From Mycolicibacterium grossiae (GTDB lineage Bacteria; Actinomycetota; Actinomycetes; Mycobacteriales; Mycobacteriaceae): a DNA stretch of 64,000 nucleotides. The position numbers and the translations under genes were made by a program. This document shows, piece by piece, positions 23,837-30,446 of this stretch. The stretch spans positions 4,464,001-4,528,000 of the forward strand of contig NZ_CP043474.1 in the NCBI RefSeq assembly GCF_008329645.1. The letters run 5' to 3'. The notes under the pieces were generated by a model. That model made no database searches and was not told the origin of the DNA. It saw nothing but the letters and a program-made list of their open reading frames with translations. The first letter of the stretch is position 1, and each line of letters begins with the position of its first letter.

Positions 23837-24322
23837 TCAGTCGATGGGCGGGCGGGGCAGCCGCGGCTGCTGGTAGTCCGTGACGTCGACGACCTCGCCG
23901 TCGACGTAATCGCCGTCGATGTAATCCCCGTGCGCGGTGCGACGCGGCATGCCGGTCGCGACGAGCAGCGGCATGCGGCCGAGGGTGCGCGCGGCCAGCG
24001 CCGCCACCGCCGGGCGGGCGAGCACCCGGGTGGGCGGAGCGAGCAGCAGCAGGCCCAGCAGGGAGGTGAGCAGACCCGGCACGACGGTCAGCACGGTGCC
24101 CAGCGCCACCAGCATGCCGTCGGAGACCGCGCTCTGCGGCGCGCCGAGCCCGGACCGCAGCCGACGGACCTGCGCCTTGAGCTGGGAGCCGGCGAGGGCG
24201 AGCCCGAGCGCGAACGTGGCGACCAGCAGCAGCACCGTCCAGCCGAACCCGATGGTCGACCCGAGCGCCACCACCACCGCGAGTTCGGCGAGGACGTAGA
24301 TCAGGAAGAGCCGCATACCCAT
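23837..24322 (-). CDS. fxsA: FxsA-family membrane protein
   Basis: 161 residues with four hydrophobic helices (two before residue 50 and two around 70-100), the layout of FxsA, a cytoplasmic membrane protein; in E. coli FxsA relieves F-plasmid exclusion of phage T7, but the native role is unclear. The family phrase GSTIGFGWTVLLLVATFALGL and the VVPGLLTSLLGLLLLAPPTR turn are present. The C-terminus is an acidic and tyrosine-rich tail with the internal repeat DYIDGDYVDGEVVD. It corresponds by position to Rv2053c. ATG 24322 or 24316 could be the start. It lies 6 bases after the second PPOX gene, so it is likely part of that operon. Confidence 0.9.
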   Translation of the reverse strand: MGMRLFLIYVLAELAVVVALGSTIGFGWTVLLLVATFALGLALAGSQLKAQVRRLRSGLGAPQSAVSDGMLVALGTVLTVVPGLLTSLLGLLLLAPPTRVLARPAVAALAARTLGRMPLLVATGMPRRTAHGDYIDGDYVDGEVVDVTDYQQPRLPRPPID

Positions 24323-24328
24323 GCCAGG

Positions 24329-24760
24329 TCAACGCCCGGGGTTCGGCCCGGGTTCCGCACCGCCGGTCGGGCCCGACGGCGGTGCCGTGACCTCGATCGC
24401 GGCGTGCACCTTGTCGATTCCACCCCGCAGAATCGCCTGCGGGATGAAGTACCAGGCGTGATTCCAGTACCGCTTGATGATCATGTCGAACACCCGACGC
24501 GTCTCGGACTTTGGCAGCATGCGCGCGACGGCCTCGACGGGCTCGCCCTTGACCTTGCCCAGCACGCCGCACTTCTGGATGGTGACGCGCGGGGTATTGG
24601 TGATGCGCTTGGTCTTCCACGATCCGTCATCGGTGATGATGAGCAGCTTGTCGCCGTCGGGCACGCCCCACACCGGCGTGGGCTTGGGCTTGCCGTCCTT
24701 GGTGAACGTCGTCAGGAGCAGGTACTTCTCGCGCGACACCTCGGCGAAGGTGGGAGCCAC
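24329..24760 (-). CDS. PPOX-class split-barrel protein, probable F420-dependent oxidoreductase (second copy)
   Basis: 143 residues of the pyridoxamine-phosphate-oxidase-like split beta-barrel, FDOR-B type, which in mycobacteria commonly bind F420 rather than FMN. Signs: FAEVSREKYLLLTTFTKDGKPKPTPVWG at the N-terminus and TNTPRVTIQKC in the barrel. It resembles the preceding gene over most of its length (LLTTFTKDG, KPTP, TPRVTI, LPKS), so the two are tandem duplicates; this copy ends in a Gly/Pro-rich tail. The start is GTG 24760, two bases after the stop of the first copy, so the two are coupled. The substrate is unknown. Confidence 0.82.
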   Translation of the reverse strand: MAPTFAEVSREKYLLLTTFTKDGKPKPTPVWGVPDGDKLLIITDDGSWKTKRITNTPRVTIQKCGVLGKVKGEPVEAVARMLPKSETRRVFDMIIKRYWNHAWYFIPQAILRGGIDKVHAAIEVTAPPSGPTGGAEPGPNPGR

Positions 24761-24762
24761 GG

Positions 24763-25161
24763 TCAGCGGCCTCCCGTCGCGTCGTCGGCGGTGATCTCGA
24801 TGGTGACGTTCTTGTCCATGCCGCCGCGCAGCTTGGAGAAGAAGTTGAAGGTCTTGCCGAGCAGGCCGTAGCGCTGTCCCAGGGCGTCGTAGGTCTTCGC
24901 GTTCGACGACTTCGGCAGGATCGCCGCGCGGGCCTCGACGGCCTCGCTCTTGGGGTTGCCGCTGCGGTCGCAGGTCGCGATGGTGACTCGGGGGGTGTTG
25001 CGGATGCGCTTGACCTTCCAGGACTTCTCCTGCGTGATCGCGATCAGCGCGTCACCCGCCGGGGCGGCCCAGATGGCGGTCGGCTTGGGCCTGCCGTCCT
25101 TGGTGAAGGTGGTCAACAGGATGTAGTCGGACTTGGCGACGTCGGCGAAGGTCACGGCCAT
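24763..25161 (-). CDS. PPOX-class split-barrel protein, probable F420-dependent oxidoreductase (first copy, Rv2061c-like)
   Basis: 132 residues, the size of compact FDOR-B proteins. The N-terminal FADVAKSDYILLTTFTKDGRPKPTAIW and the barrel strand TPRVTIATCDRSG are clear. The C-terminal part predicts a helix with LLGKTFNFFSKLRGG and a final strand NVTIEITADD. It would bind F420 or FMN in the cytoplasm and reduce a small substrate; which one cannot be seen. The position near cobG matches Rv2061c of M. tuberculosis. The start is ATG 25161. It is the first gene of the PPOX-PPOX-fxsA-amidohydrolase-lnt-ppm1 series, whose gaps are all a few bases or overlaps, so a long co-transcribed unit is likely. 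Confidence 0.85.
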   Translation of the reverse strand: MAVTFADVAKSDYILLTTFTKDGRPKPTAIWAAPAGDALIAITQEKSWKVKRIRNTPRVTIATCDRSGNPKSEAVEARAAILPKSSNAKTYDALGQRYGLLGKTFNFFSKLRGGMDKNVTIEITADDATGGR

Positions 25162-25218
25162 GGGTTCAACTTAACCCGTCGGTGCCGTGACCACCCGGCC
25201 CGTCGCCGGCCGACCTCG

Positions 25219-25326
25219 TCAGCGGTCGTCGGTGCCCCAGCGGCTCTGCCACGACTGCGGGTAGGGCAGTCCGGTCAGCGCGAGCAACCCGATGACGACG
25301 GCGGCGAACACGATGAGAGTGACCAT
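25219..25326 (-). CDS. 35-residue putative single-pass membrane protein
   Basis: A short open frame with one hydrophobic helix (TLIVFAAVVIGLLALTG, residues 3-19) and a hydrophilic tail ending WQSRWGTDDR. The start is ATG 25326, with AAGGG eight bases upstream. No family is recognised; the organisation is like that of small regulatory membrane peptides. The composition of codon third positions agrees with a coding region. It lies alone, 57 bases before the first PPOX gene on the same strand, with the tauD-like gene divergent on the other side. Confidence 0.5.
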   Translation of the reverse strand: MVTLIVFAAVVIGLLALTGLPYPQSWQSRWGTDDR

Positions 25327-25390
25327 GGTCGTTTCCCTTCTCCTCCACCGGCGGACCTCGTGCCACACCGGTGGCTCGTCACGAAACGTA

Positions 25391-25403
25391 GTACCGCCGG
25401 TAC
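25391..25403. promoter_or_regulatory. Inverted repeat GTACC-N3-GGTAC in the divergent region before the TauD-like gene
   Basis: A perfect 5-3-5 inverted repeat within the 224-base gap between the 35-residue gene and the TauD-like gene. It could be an operator for either direction. The rest of this gap holds no recognised site. Confidence 0.3.
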
Positions 25404-25550
25404 CGGGTTCTCCAGCGTTCGTGCGCGACCGAACATGGCCGACGACGCGGTGACCGGCATCACACCAAGCGTCGCCACGTGGGACGGTGACTTCGAATCG
25501 TGGGAAGCGAAACCCTCGTCGGATGTCGTGCGATCTGCGGAAATGACCCG

Positions 25551-26498
25551 ATGGCTTCCCCATCCCCCGCCTACGCCAGCCCGTCCGTCGTCAAGCTCGG
25601 CGCCCACATCGGTGCCCGCATCGACGGCGTCCGCATCAGCGGTGACCTCGACCCGGCGACCGTCGCCACCATCAATCACGCACTGCTCGAGCACAAGGTC
25701 GTCTTCTTCCGCGACCAGCACCATCTCGACGACGCCGGACAGCTGGCCTTCGCCCGCGCCCTGGGCACCCCCACCCTGGCGCACCCGACCGTGCTGTCCC
25801 GCGGCACCGACGTGCTGCCGATCGACTCCCGCTACGACAAGGCCAACTCGTGGCACACCGACGTGACGTTCGTCGACCGGATCCCCAAGGCCTCGCTGCT
25901 GCGGGCGGTGACCCTGCCGGCCTACGGCGGCACCACCACGTGGGCGTCCACCGAGGCGGCCTACGACCAGTTGCCGGAACCGCTGCGCCTGCTGGTCGAG
26001 AACCTGTGGGCGATCCACACCAACGACTACGACTACGTCCGCGACTACGACGACGCGCGCGACGCCGTCTCGACGACGACGCGGGAGTACCGCGACGAGT
26101 TCGTCTCCGACACTTACGAGACCGAGCACCCCGTGGTGCGCGTGCACCCCGAGACGGGACGCAAGGTGCTGCTGCTCGGACACTTCGTGAAGCGGTTCGT
26201 CGGCCTGGGCACGCACGAGTCGGCCACGCTGCTCGCGCTGCTGCAGGCCCGCGTCACGCGCCTGGAGAACACCATCCGGTGGAACTGGGAGGCAGGCGAC
26301 CTCGCGATCTGGGACAACCGCGCCACGCAGCACTACGCCGTCTCCGACTACGACGACCAGTACCGCAAGCTCAGTCGCATCACGCTGGCCGGTGACATCC
26401 CGGTCGACGTGCACGGCAATCGCAGCCGCGTCATCACCGGCGATGCATCGCACTACTCCGACGTCGTGGCACCCGTCCGGCTGACCGCCGTACCGTAG
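25551..26498 (+). CDS. TauD-family Fe(II)/2-oxoglutarate dioxygenase, probable sulfate-ester or taurine dioxygenase
   Basis: 315 residues. Cytoplasmic non-haem iron enzyme that uses O2 and 2-oxoglutarate to oxidise an organosulfur compound and release sulfate or sulfite. The iron ligands are His102 and Asp104 (WHTDVTF) and His261 (ATQHYAV), and Arg276 would bind 2-oxoglutarate (YRKLSRITLAG). NxxHxD and the LLLG and FRDQ sections match TauD/AtsK-type alkyl sulfatases such as M. tuberculosis Rv3406. The substrate could be an alkyl sulfate, taurine or a related compound. The start is ATG 25551; an upstream in-frame ATG at 25500 would add a non-family extension. cobG begins five bases after its stop, so the two may share a transcript. 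Confidence 0.88.
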   Translation: MASPSPAYASPSVVKLGAHIGARIDGVRISGDLDPATVATINHALLEHKVVFFRDQHHLDDAGQLAFARALGTPTLAHPTVLSRGTDVLPIDSRYDKANSWHTDVTFVDRIPKASLLRAVTLPAYGGTTTWASTEAAYDQLPEPLRLLVENLWAIHTNDYDYVRDYDDARDAVSTTTREYRDEFVSDTYETEHPVVRVHPETGRKVLLLGHFVKRFVGLGTHESATLLALLQARVTRLENTIRWNWEAGDLAIWDNRATQHYAVSDYDDQYRKLSRITLAGDIPVDVHGNRSRVITGDASHYSDVVAPVRLTAVP

Positions 26499-26503
26499 GA
26501 GGC

Positions 26504-27637
26504 GTGAGCAGGACCCGCGCCGACGACGCCTGCCCGGGCGCCCTGCAGGTGCACCGGGCCGCCGACGGTGCGCTGGCGCGGGTGCGGCTCCCCGGTGGCA
26601 TGATCACCGCCGCGCAGCTCGCCGCGCTGGCCGCGGCGGCACTGCGGTTCGGGTCGCCGTCGATGGAGCTGACCTCCCGCGGCAACCTGCAGATCCGCGC
26701 CGTGAGCGATCCCTCCGCGCTCGCCGACGCCATCGCCGCCGCCGGCCTGCTGCCGTCGCCGAGCCACGAACGCGTCCGCAACGTGCTGGCGTCACCGCTG
26801 ACCGGCCGCGTCGGGGGCGTTGCCGACCTCCGCGGTACCGTGCGGGCCCTCGACGCGGCGATCCAGGCCGACGCCCACTTGGCCGAGCTGCCGGGTCGAT
26901 TCGTGTTCGCACTCGACGACGGCCGCGGCGACGTCTCGGGCCTCGGCGCAGACGTCGGCGCACATCTGCTCTCGCCGACCGAGGCCGCGCTGCTCCTCGG
27001 CGGCGTGGACACCGGCGTGCGGATGGCGGTCGACGAGGTCGTCGCGGTGCTGACGACGGTGGCCCGCCGGTTCGTCGCGGTGCGCGAGAAGCAGTGGCGG
27101 ATCGGTGAATTGGACGACCCGGACGTAGTGCTCGACGGGTTCGACCGCGTCGCGCCCGCCGGGGCGACGTGGCCGCCGGTCGAGGTGCCGCCGGTGGGCT
27201 GGCTGCCGCAGGACGACGGCGCGGTGACCCTCGGCGCGGGTGCGCGCCTCGGCGTGCTGGATGCCCGCACCGCCGAGTTCCTCGCCGCCGTCGAAGCGCC
27301 GCTGGTGATCACCCCGTGGCGGTCGGTGCTGGTGTGCGACCTCGACGAGGGCGTCGCCGACGTGGCGCTGCGGGTGCTGGCGCCGCGCGGGCTCGTCTTC
27401 GACGCCGAATCGCCGTGGCTGCGGGTCAGTTCCTGCACCGGCAGCCCCGGCTGTGACCGCTCACTCACCGACGTCCGGCGCGACGCCGCCGACGCCGCCG
27501 ACCCTTCGGCCACCGACCCCGCCGCCACCGGCGCCCAAGTGCACCGGCACTTCGTCGGGTGTGACCGCGCCTGCGGCAGCCCAGCGAACGGCGAGGTGCT
27601 CATCGCCACGGGCGACGGCTACCGCCTCCGCGGCTAG
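26504..27637 (+). CDS. cobG: Precorrin-3B synthase
   Basis: Iron-sulfur and sirohaem enzyme of the aerobic cobalamin pathway; it hydroxylates precorrin-3A to precorrin-3B. It has 377 residues, the size of M. tuberculosis CobG (Rv2064), and is related to sulfite/nitrite reductases. The 4Fe-4S/sirohaem cysteines are visible at 311, 317, 353 and 357 (CTGSPGCDRSL and GCDRACGSP). The early motif MELTSRGNLQIR binds the tetrapyrrole. The start is GTG 26504, five bases after the TauD-like gene. In M. tuberculosis the next gene is cobH; here an 9 kb segment intervenes. Its 3' end overlaps the convergent reactivase gene by four bases. Confidence 0.93.
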   Translation: MSRTRADDACPGALQVHRAADGALARVRLPGGMITAAQLAALAAAALRFGSPSMELTSRGNLQIRAVSDPSALADAIAAAGLLPSPSHERVRNVLASPLTGRVGGVADLRGTVRALDAAIQADAHLAELPGRFVFALDDGRGDVSGLGADVGAHLLSPTEAALLLGGVDTGVRMAVDEVVAVLTTVARRFVAVREKQWRIGELDDPDVVLDGFDRVAPAGATWPPVEVPPVGWLPQDDGAVTLGAGARLGVLDARTAEFLAAVEAPLVITPWRSVLVCDLDEGVADVALRVLAPRGLVFDAESPWLRVSSCTGSPGCDRSLTDVRRDAADAADPSATDPAATGAQVHRHFVGCDRACGSPANGEVLIATGDGYRLRG

Positions 27638-27975
27638 CGGGAGCCCTTCAGCGGCAGACCCGAACAGATGCGGGCCGCATCGTGTCCCAGCGTCCGGGCG
27701 GCGGCGACCGCGGCCGGAGTCGCGACCAGTTCGGGGATGGGGTCGGCGACCTTCTCCGGTTGCACGCACACCGCCCCGTCGCCGTCGATGCCGATCCCGA
27801 CCCCCAACGGCGACTGGCGCGCCGCGGTGCGCGCGAGGTCCACCGCCCGGCCGGTGGTCACCCGCTCGACCACCGCCGGGACGCCCTCCTCCTCGATGCC
27901 GGCCAGCACGGCGTCCTCCACCGGGCCGGCCGCGACGCTGGCCACCACGATGGCCGGCCGCACCGGACGCGTCAC
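27634..27975 (-). CDS. Diol/glycerol dehydratase reactivase, small subunit (PduH/DhaG/DdrB type)
   Basis: 113 residues, the usual size of the beta subunit of the reactivating factor that exchanges damaged cobalamin from B12-dependent dehydratases. Family signs are VASVAAGPVEDAVLAGIEEEGVP, where a Glu coordinates Mg2+ with the large subunit, the SPLGVGIGIDGDG segment, and the helical C-terminus AARTLGHDAARICSGLPLK. It works as an alpha2-beta2 complex with the large subunit encoded next to it; the starts overlap by four bases (stop of the large subunit at 27972 and start at 27975). It is the last gene of the six-gene dehydratase operon and overlaps cobG by four bases in convergent orientation. 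Confidence 0.87.
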   Translation of the reverse strand: MTRPVRPAIVVASVAAGPVEDAVLAGIEEEGVPAVVERVTTGRAVDLARTAARQSPLGVGIGIDGDGAVCVQPEKVADPIPELVATPAAVAAARTLGHDAARICSGLPLKGSR

Positions 27976-29819
27976 GGCACCGTCCGCGTGCGGGCATGCG
28001 AGACCACCAGCCCCGTCGCGACCGCGTTGCGCGGGCCCTCGGTGGCGCGTACGTTGCCGGTGCCACAGACGATCCCGTGCGGCGCGAGGGCGTCGGCGAT
28101 CAACTGCGGGATCTCGAAGTCCAGCGCACAGCCACCGAGCAGGACGACGAAGCCGATCCGGCGCAGGTCGCCGTCGGGTGCCACCCGCCGCAGCGCGCGC
28201 ACCGCGTTGACCACGAACACCCGCTCCTTGGCCGAGCGGCGCACCGCGCGGATCCGCTCCAGCGAGTGCCTCGTCGGAATGGGTGTCATCGCGTGCTCAC
28301 CGAGCGTGAGCACCCGGCCGAAAGCCGGTGCGGGCAGCGGTTTCTCGAAGAACTGAACGGTGCCGTTCTCCAAGCGGACGTGGAAGAAGCTCTCCGCCTT
28401 GGCCAGCGGATGCCGCTTGATCTCCTCGGCCAGTTCGAGGTCGTCGGTCCCGAGTTCGGCGTCGATCAGCTTGGTGACGAGGTCCCCGGCGCCGGCGAGA
28501 TGCACGGTCCGCACGGCGTCGTCGGCGTCGAGCAGGGCCGCGTCGGTGCTGCCGCCACCAAGGTCGAGGACCACCAGCGGGGTGTCGGTGCCCGGCGTGG
28601 TCAGCGCTCCGAGCACCGCCATCTCGGCCTCGACGCCGCCGACGCGCACCTCGACGCGCCCGGCGCCGGCGTCCCGCAGCGCCACCCGCACCGCCTCGGC
28701 GACGGCCTGCATGCCGCTCTGCCGGGTGCGCACCATGGCGGCCAGCGCCACGGCGTTCTCGAGCGCCACCTCCCCGGCGAGGCCGCCGCGCACCTCCTGC
28801 GGCACGAACGTGTCCACGCCCAGCAGGTCGCCGATCCGGACGTCGGCGAGGTCGTGGCCGCACAGGTCGGCCATGTGCTGCCGGACCCCGGAGATCATGC
28901 CGCCGGTGTTGGTGCCGGACTCCCCCTCCACGTCGACGAGCGGGCCGACCCGTTCGACGGCCGCCATGATGTCGGCGGCGCCGGCCGACACGTCGACGGT
29001 GGCCCTGCGCTGCTCGCCGGCCAGCACCAGGGTGCCCGCCGGGATGACGCGGTCGCCGACGTCGCCCGACGGCGTGCGCACCACGACGGCCGACCGGTTG
29101 CCGGTCAGCGCGCGTGCGACCGGCGCCACCTGCCGGGTCTGGTCGGGGTCGAGCCCGAAGATCGTCGCCAGTCCGTAGGCGTTGGACAGCGTGCGGATCG
29201 ACTGGCCCGGCCCGGCCACCTCGACGGCGGCCTGCATGCCGAGCGGCACGGCGTCGATGCGCGACACCTCGTCGATCACCGGGATGCGGACGTCGAGCCG
29301 GTTGACCACCAACACCGCGTCGTCGTTGCACAGGATGGCCCCCGCGACGGCGACCCCGCGCGCACCGGCGGCGTTGAGGGCCGCAGCGGCGTCGTCGAAG
29401 TCGACGTCGGCGGGGACGGTGACGATCACCGGATCGCCGGGCCTGGCCGCGGCCAGCTCGGCGAACGGGAGCACCGTGCCGATGCCGAGCCCGCGCCCGC
29501 CCGGGGTCCGTGGGTCGTGCCCGATCATCGTCGACTCGGTGATGATCGTCTCGGTGATGGTCTCCATCGCCAGGCCGCTGATCACCGGCGTCGCCTCGTT
29601 GAGCAGCAGCAGGTCCAGCTCGGCCAGCGGCACCCGCGACGCGTTCAGCGCGTCACGGACCGCGGCGACCACGCCGTCGACGTTGCGGACCGTGCCCTTG
29701 ACGCCGGTGGTCGGGGTGAGCGCGCCACCGAGGAACGCGACCGCACCGTCGTCGCCCACCTCGGCCGCGCTGGCCTCGGTGGTGGAGTTGCCGATGTCGA
29801 CGCCGACGGTCCGGAGCAC
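27972..29819 (-). CDS. Diol/glycerol dehydratase reactivase, large ATPase subunit (DdrA/PduG/DhaF type)
   Basis: 615 residues, typical for the alpha subunit. Hsp70/actin-like ATPase: the phosphate-1 loop GVDIGNSTTEAS at residues 6-17 and phosphate-2 loop LDLGGGSTDAALLD near residue 420. The central swivelling domain and a C-terminal LGGCALDFEIPQL, which is conserved in PduG/DdrA, are present. In the cytoplasm it uses ATP to release inactivated cobalamin from the dehydratase. The start is GTG 29819, five bases after the medium-subunit stop. Frame and length show no damage. A shared reactivase is a strong sign that the dehydratase here is the B12-dependent type. Confidence 0.92.
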   Translation of the reverse strand: MLRTVGVDIGNSTTEASAAEVGDDGAVAFLGGALTPTTGVKGTVRNVDGVVAAVRDALNASRVPLAELDLLLLNEATPVISGLAMETITETIITESTMIGHDPRTPGGRGLGIGTVLPFAELAAARPGDPVIVTVPADVDFDDAAAALNAAGARGVAVAGAILCNDDAVLVVNRLDVRIPVIDEVSRIDAVPLGMQAAVEVAGPGQSIRTLSNAYGLATIFGLDPDQTRQVAPVARALTGNRSAVVVRTPSGDVGDRVIPAGTLVLAGEQRRATVDVSAGAADIMAAVERVGPLVDVEGESGTNTGGMISGVRQHMADLCGHDLADVRIGDLLGVDTFVPQEVRGGLAGEVALENAVALAAMVRTRQSGMQAVAEAVRVALRDAGAGRVEVRVGGVEAEMAVLGALTTPGTDTPLVVLDLGGGSTDAALLDADDAVRTVHLAGAGDLVTKLIDAELGTDDLELAEEIKRHPLAKAESFFHVRLENGTVQFFEKPLPAPAFGRVLTLGEHAMTPIPTRHSLERIRAVRRSAKERVFVVNAVRALRRVAPDGDLRRIGFVVLLGGCALDFEIPQLIADALAPHGIVCGTGNVRATEGPRNAVATGLVVSHARTRTVP

Positions 29820-29823
29820 GCCG

Positions 29824-30444
29824 TCAGCTCGCCCGGGAGAACTGGGCCCGCACCTCCATGGGACGCGCCTGCTTGACGATCTGCTCGGTCTCCTTGAGGT
29901 GCAGCAGCGCGGCCTTGGCCTGCCAGCGCGGTCGCGCCATCTGGTCGTTGAGCGTCGGAACCGGTTCCGGCGACTCGCCCTTGGCGTACCGGGCGGCGTT
30001 CGAGCCGATCCGGCGGTAGGTCTCGAGCGTCATCAGCGGGCACTGCGGGAAGAGTTCCAGGCTCGACAGCCGCGGCAGGTCGCGCTGGTGGATCATGGTC
30101 GTCCCGCGGGACAGCAGGCCGATGCCGATGCCCGAGCCGGACAGCTTCGCGCCGGTGTGCGCGACCACCGCGAGGTCGGAGCTGTGCGCGACGCGGATGC
30201 AGCGCGCCTCGACCTCCTGCTCCTCGATCCCGGCGAGCACCTGGCGGATGACCTCGGCGTGCGGGATGCCGACGATGGTCTTGGAGAAGAACGCCGCGAA
30301 CGCCGGCGACACCGCGACGATCACCTCGTCAGAGCGCGTGCCGCGCTGCGCCGGACCGACGTCGACGAGGCTGAGGTCGCGGTCCGCGGCCGCCTGGGGA
30401 TTGGCGGTCTGGGGTTTGGCGACCTGGGGATCGGTGACGGCCAT
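29824..30444 (-). CDS. B12-dependent diol/glycerol dehydratase, medium subunit (PduD/DhaC type)
   Basis: 206 residues. The N-terminal 30 are a Gln/Pro/Ala-rich, poorly structured stretch with a PQ repeat; in K. oxytoca PduD a comparable N-terminal extension lowers solubility and can act in encapsulation. The core has EVIVAVSPAFAAFFSKTIVGIPHAEVIRQVLAGIEEQ (partly listed here), which shapes the adenosylcobalamin-binding face, and KLSGSGIGIGLLSRGTT. It is the beta subunit of the alpha2-beta2-gamma2 enzyme. The start is ATG 30444, three bases after the large-subunit stop. It is read in the middle of a longer open frame whose upstream part belongs to the large subunit in another frame. Confidence 0.92.
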   Translation of the reverse strand: MAVTDPQVAKPQTANPQAAADRDLSLVDVGPAQRGTRSDEVIVAVSPAFAAFFSKTIVGIPHAEVIRQVLAGIEEQEVEARCIRVAHSSDLAVVAHTGAKLSGSGIGIGLLSRGTTMIHQRDLPRLSSLELFPQCPLMTLETYRRIGSNAARYAKGESPEPVPTLNDQMARPRWQAKAALLHLKETEQIVKQARPMEVRAQFSRAS

Positions 30445-30446
30445 GG

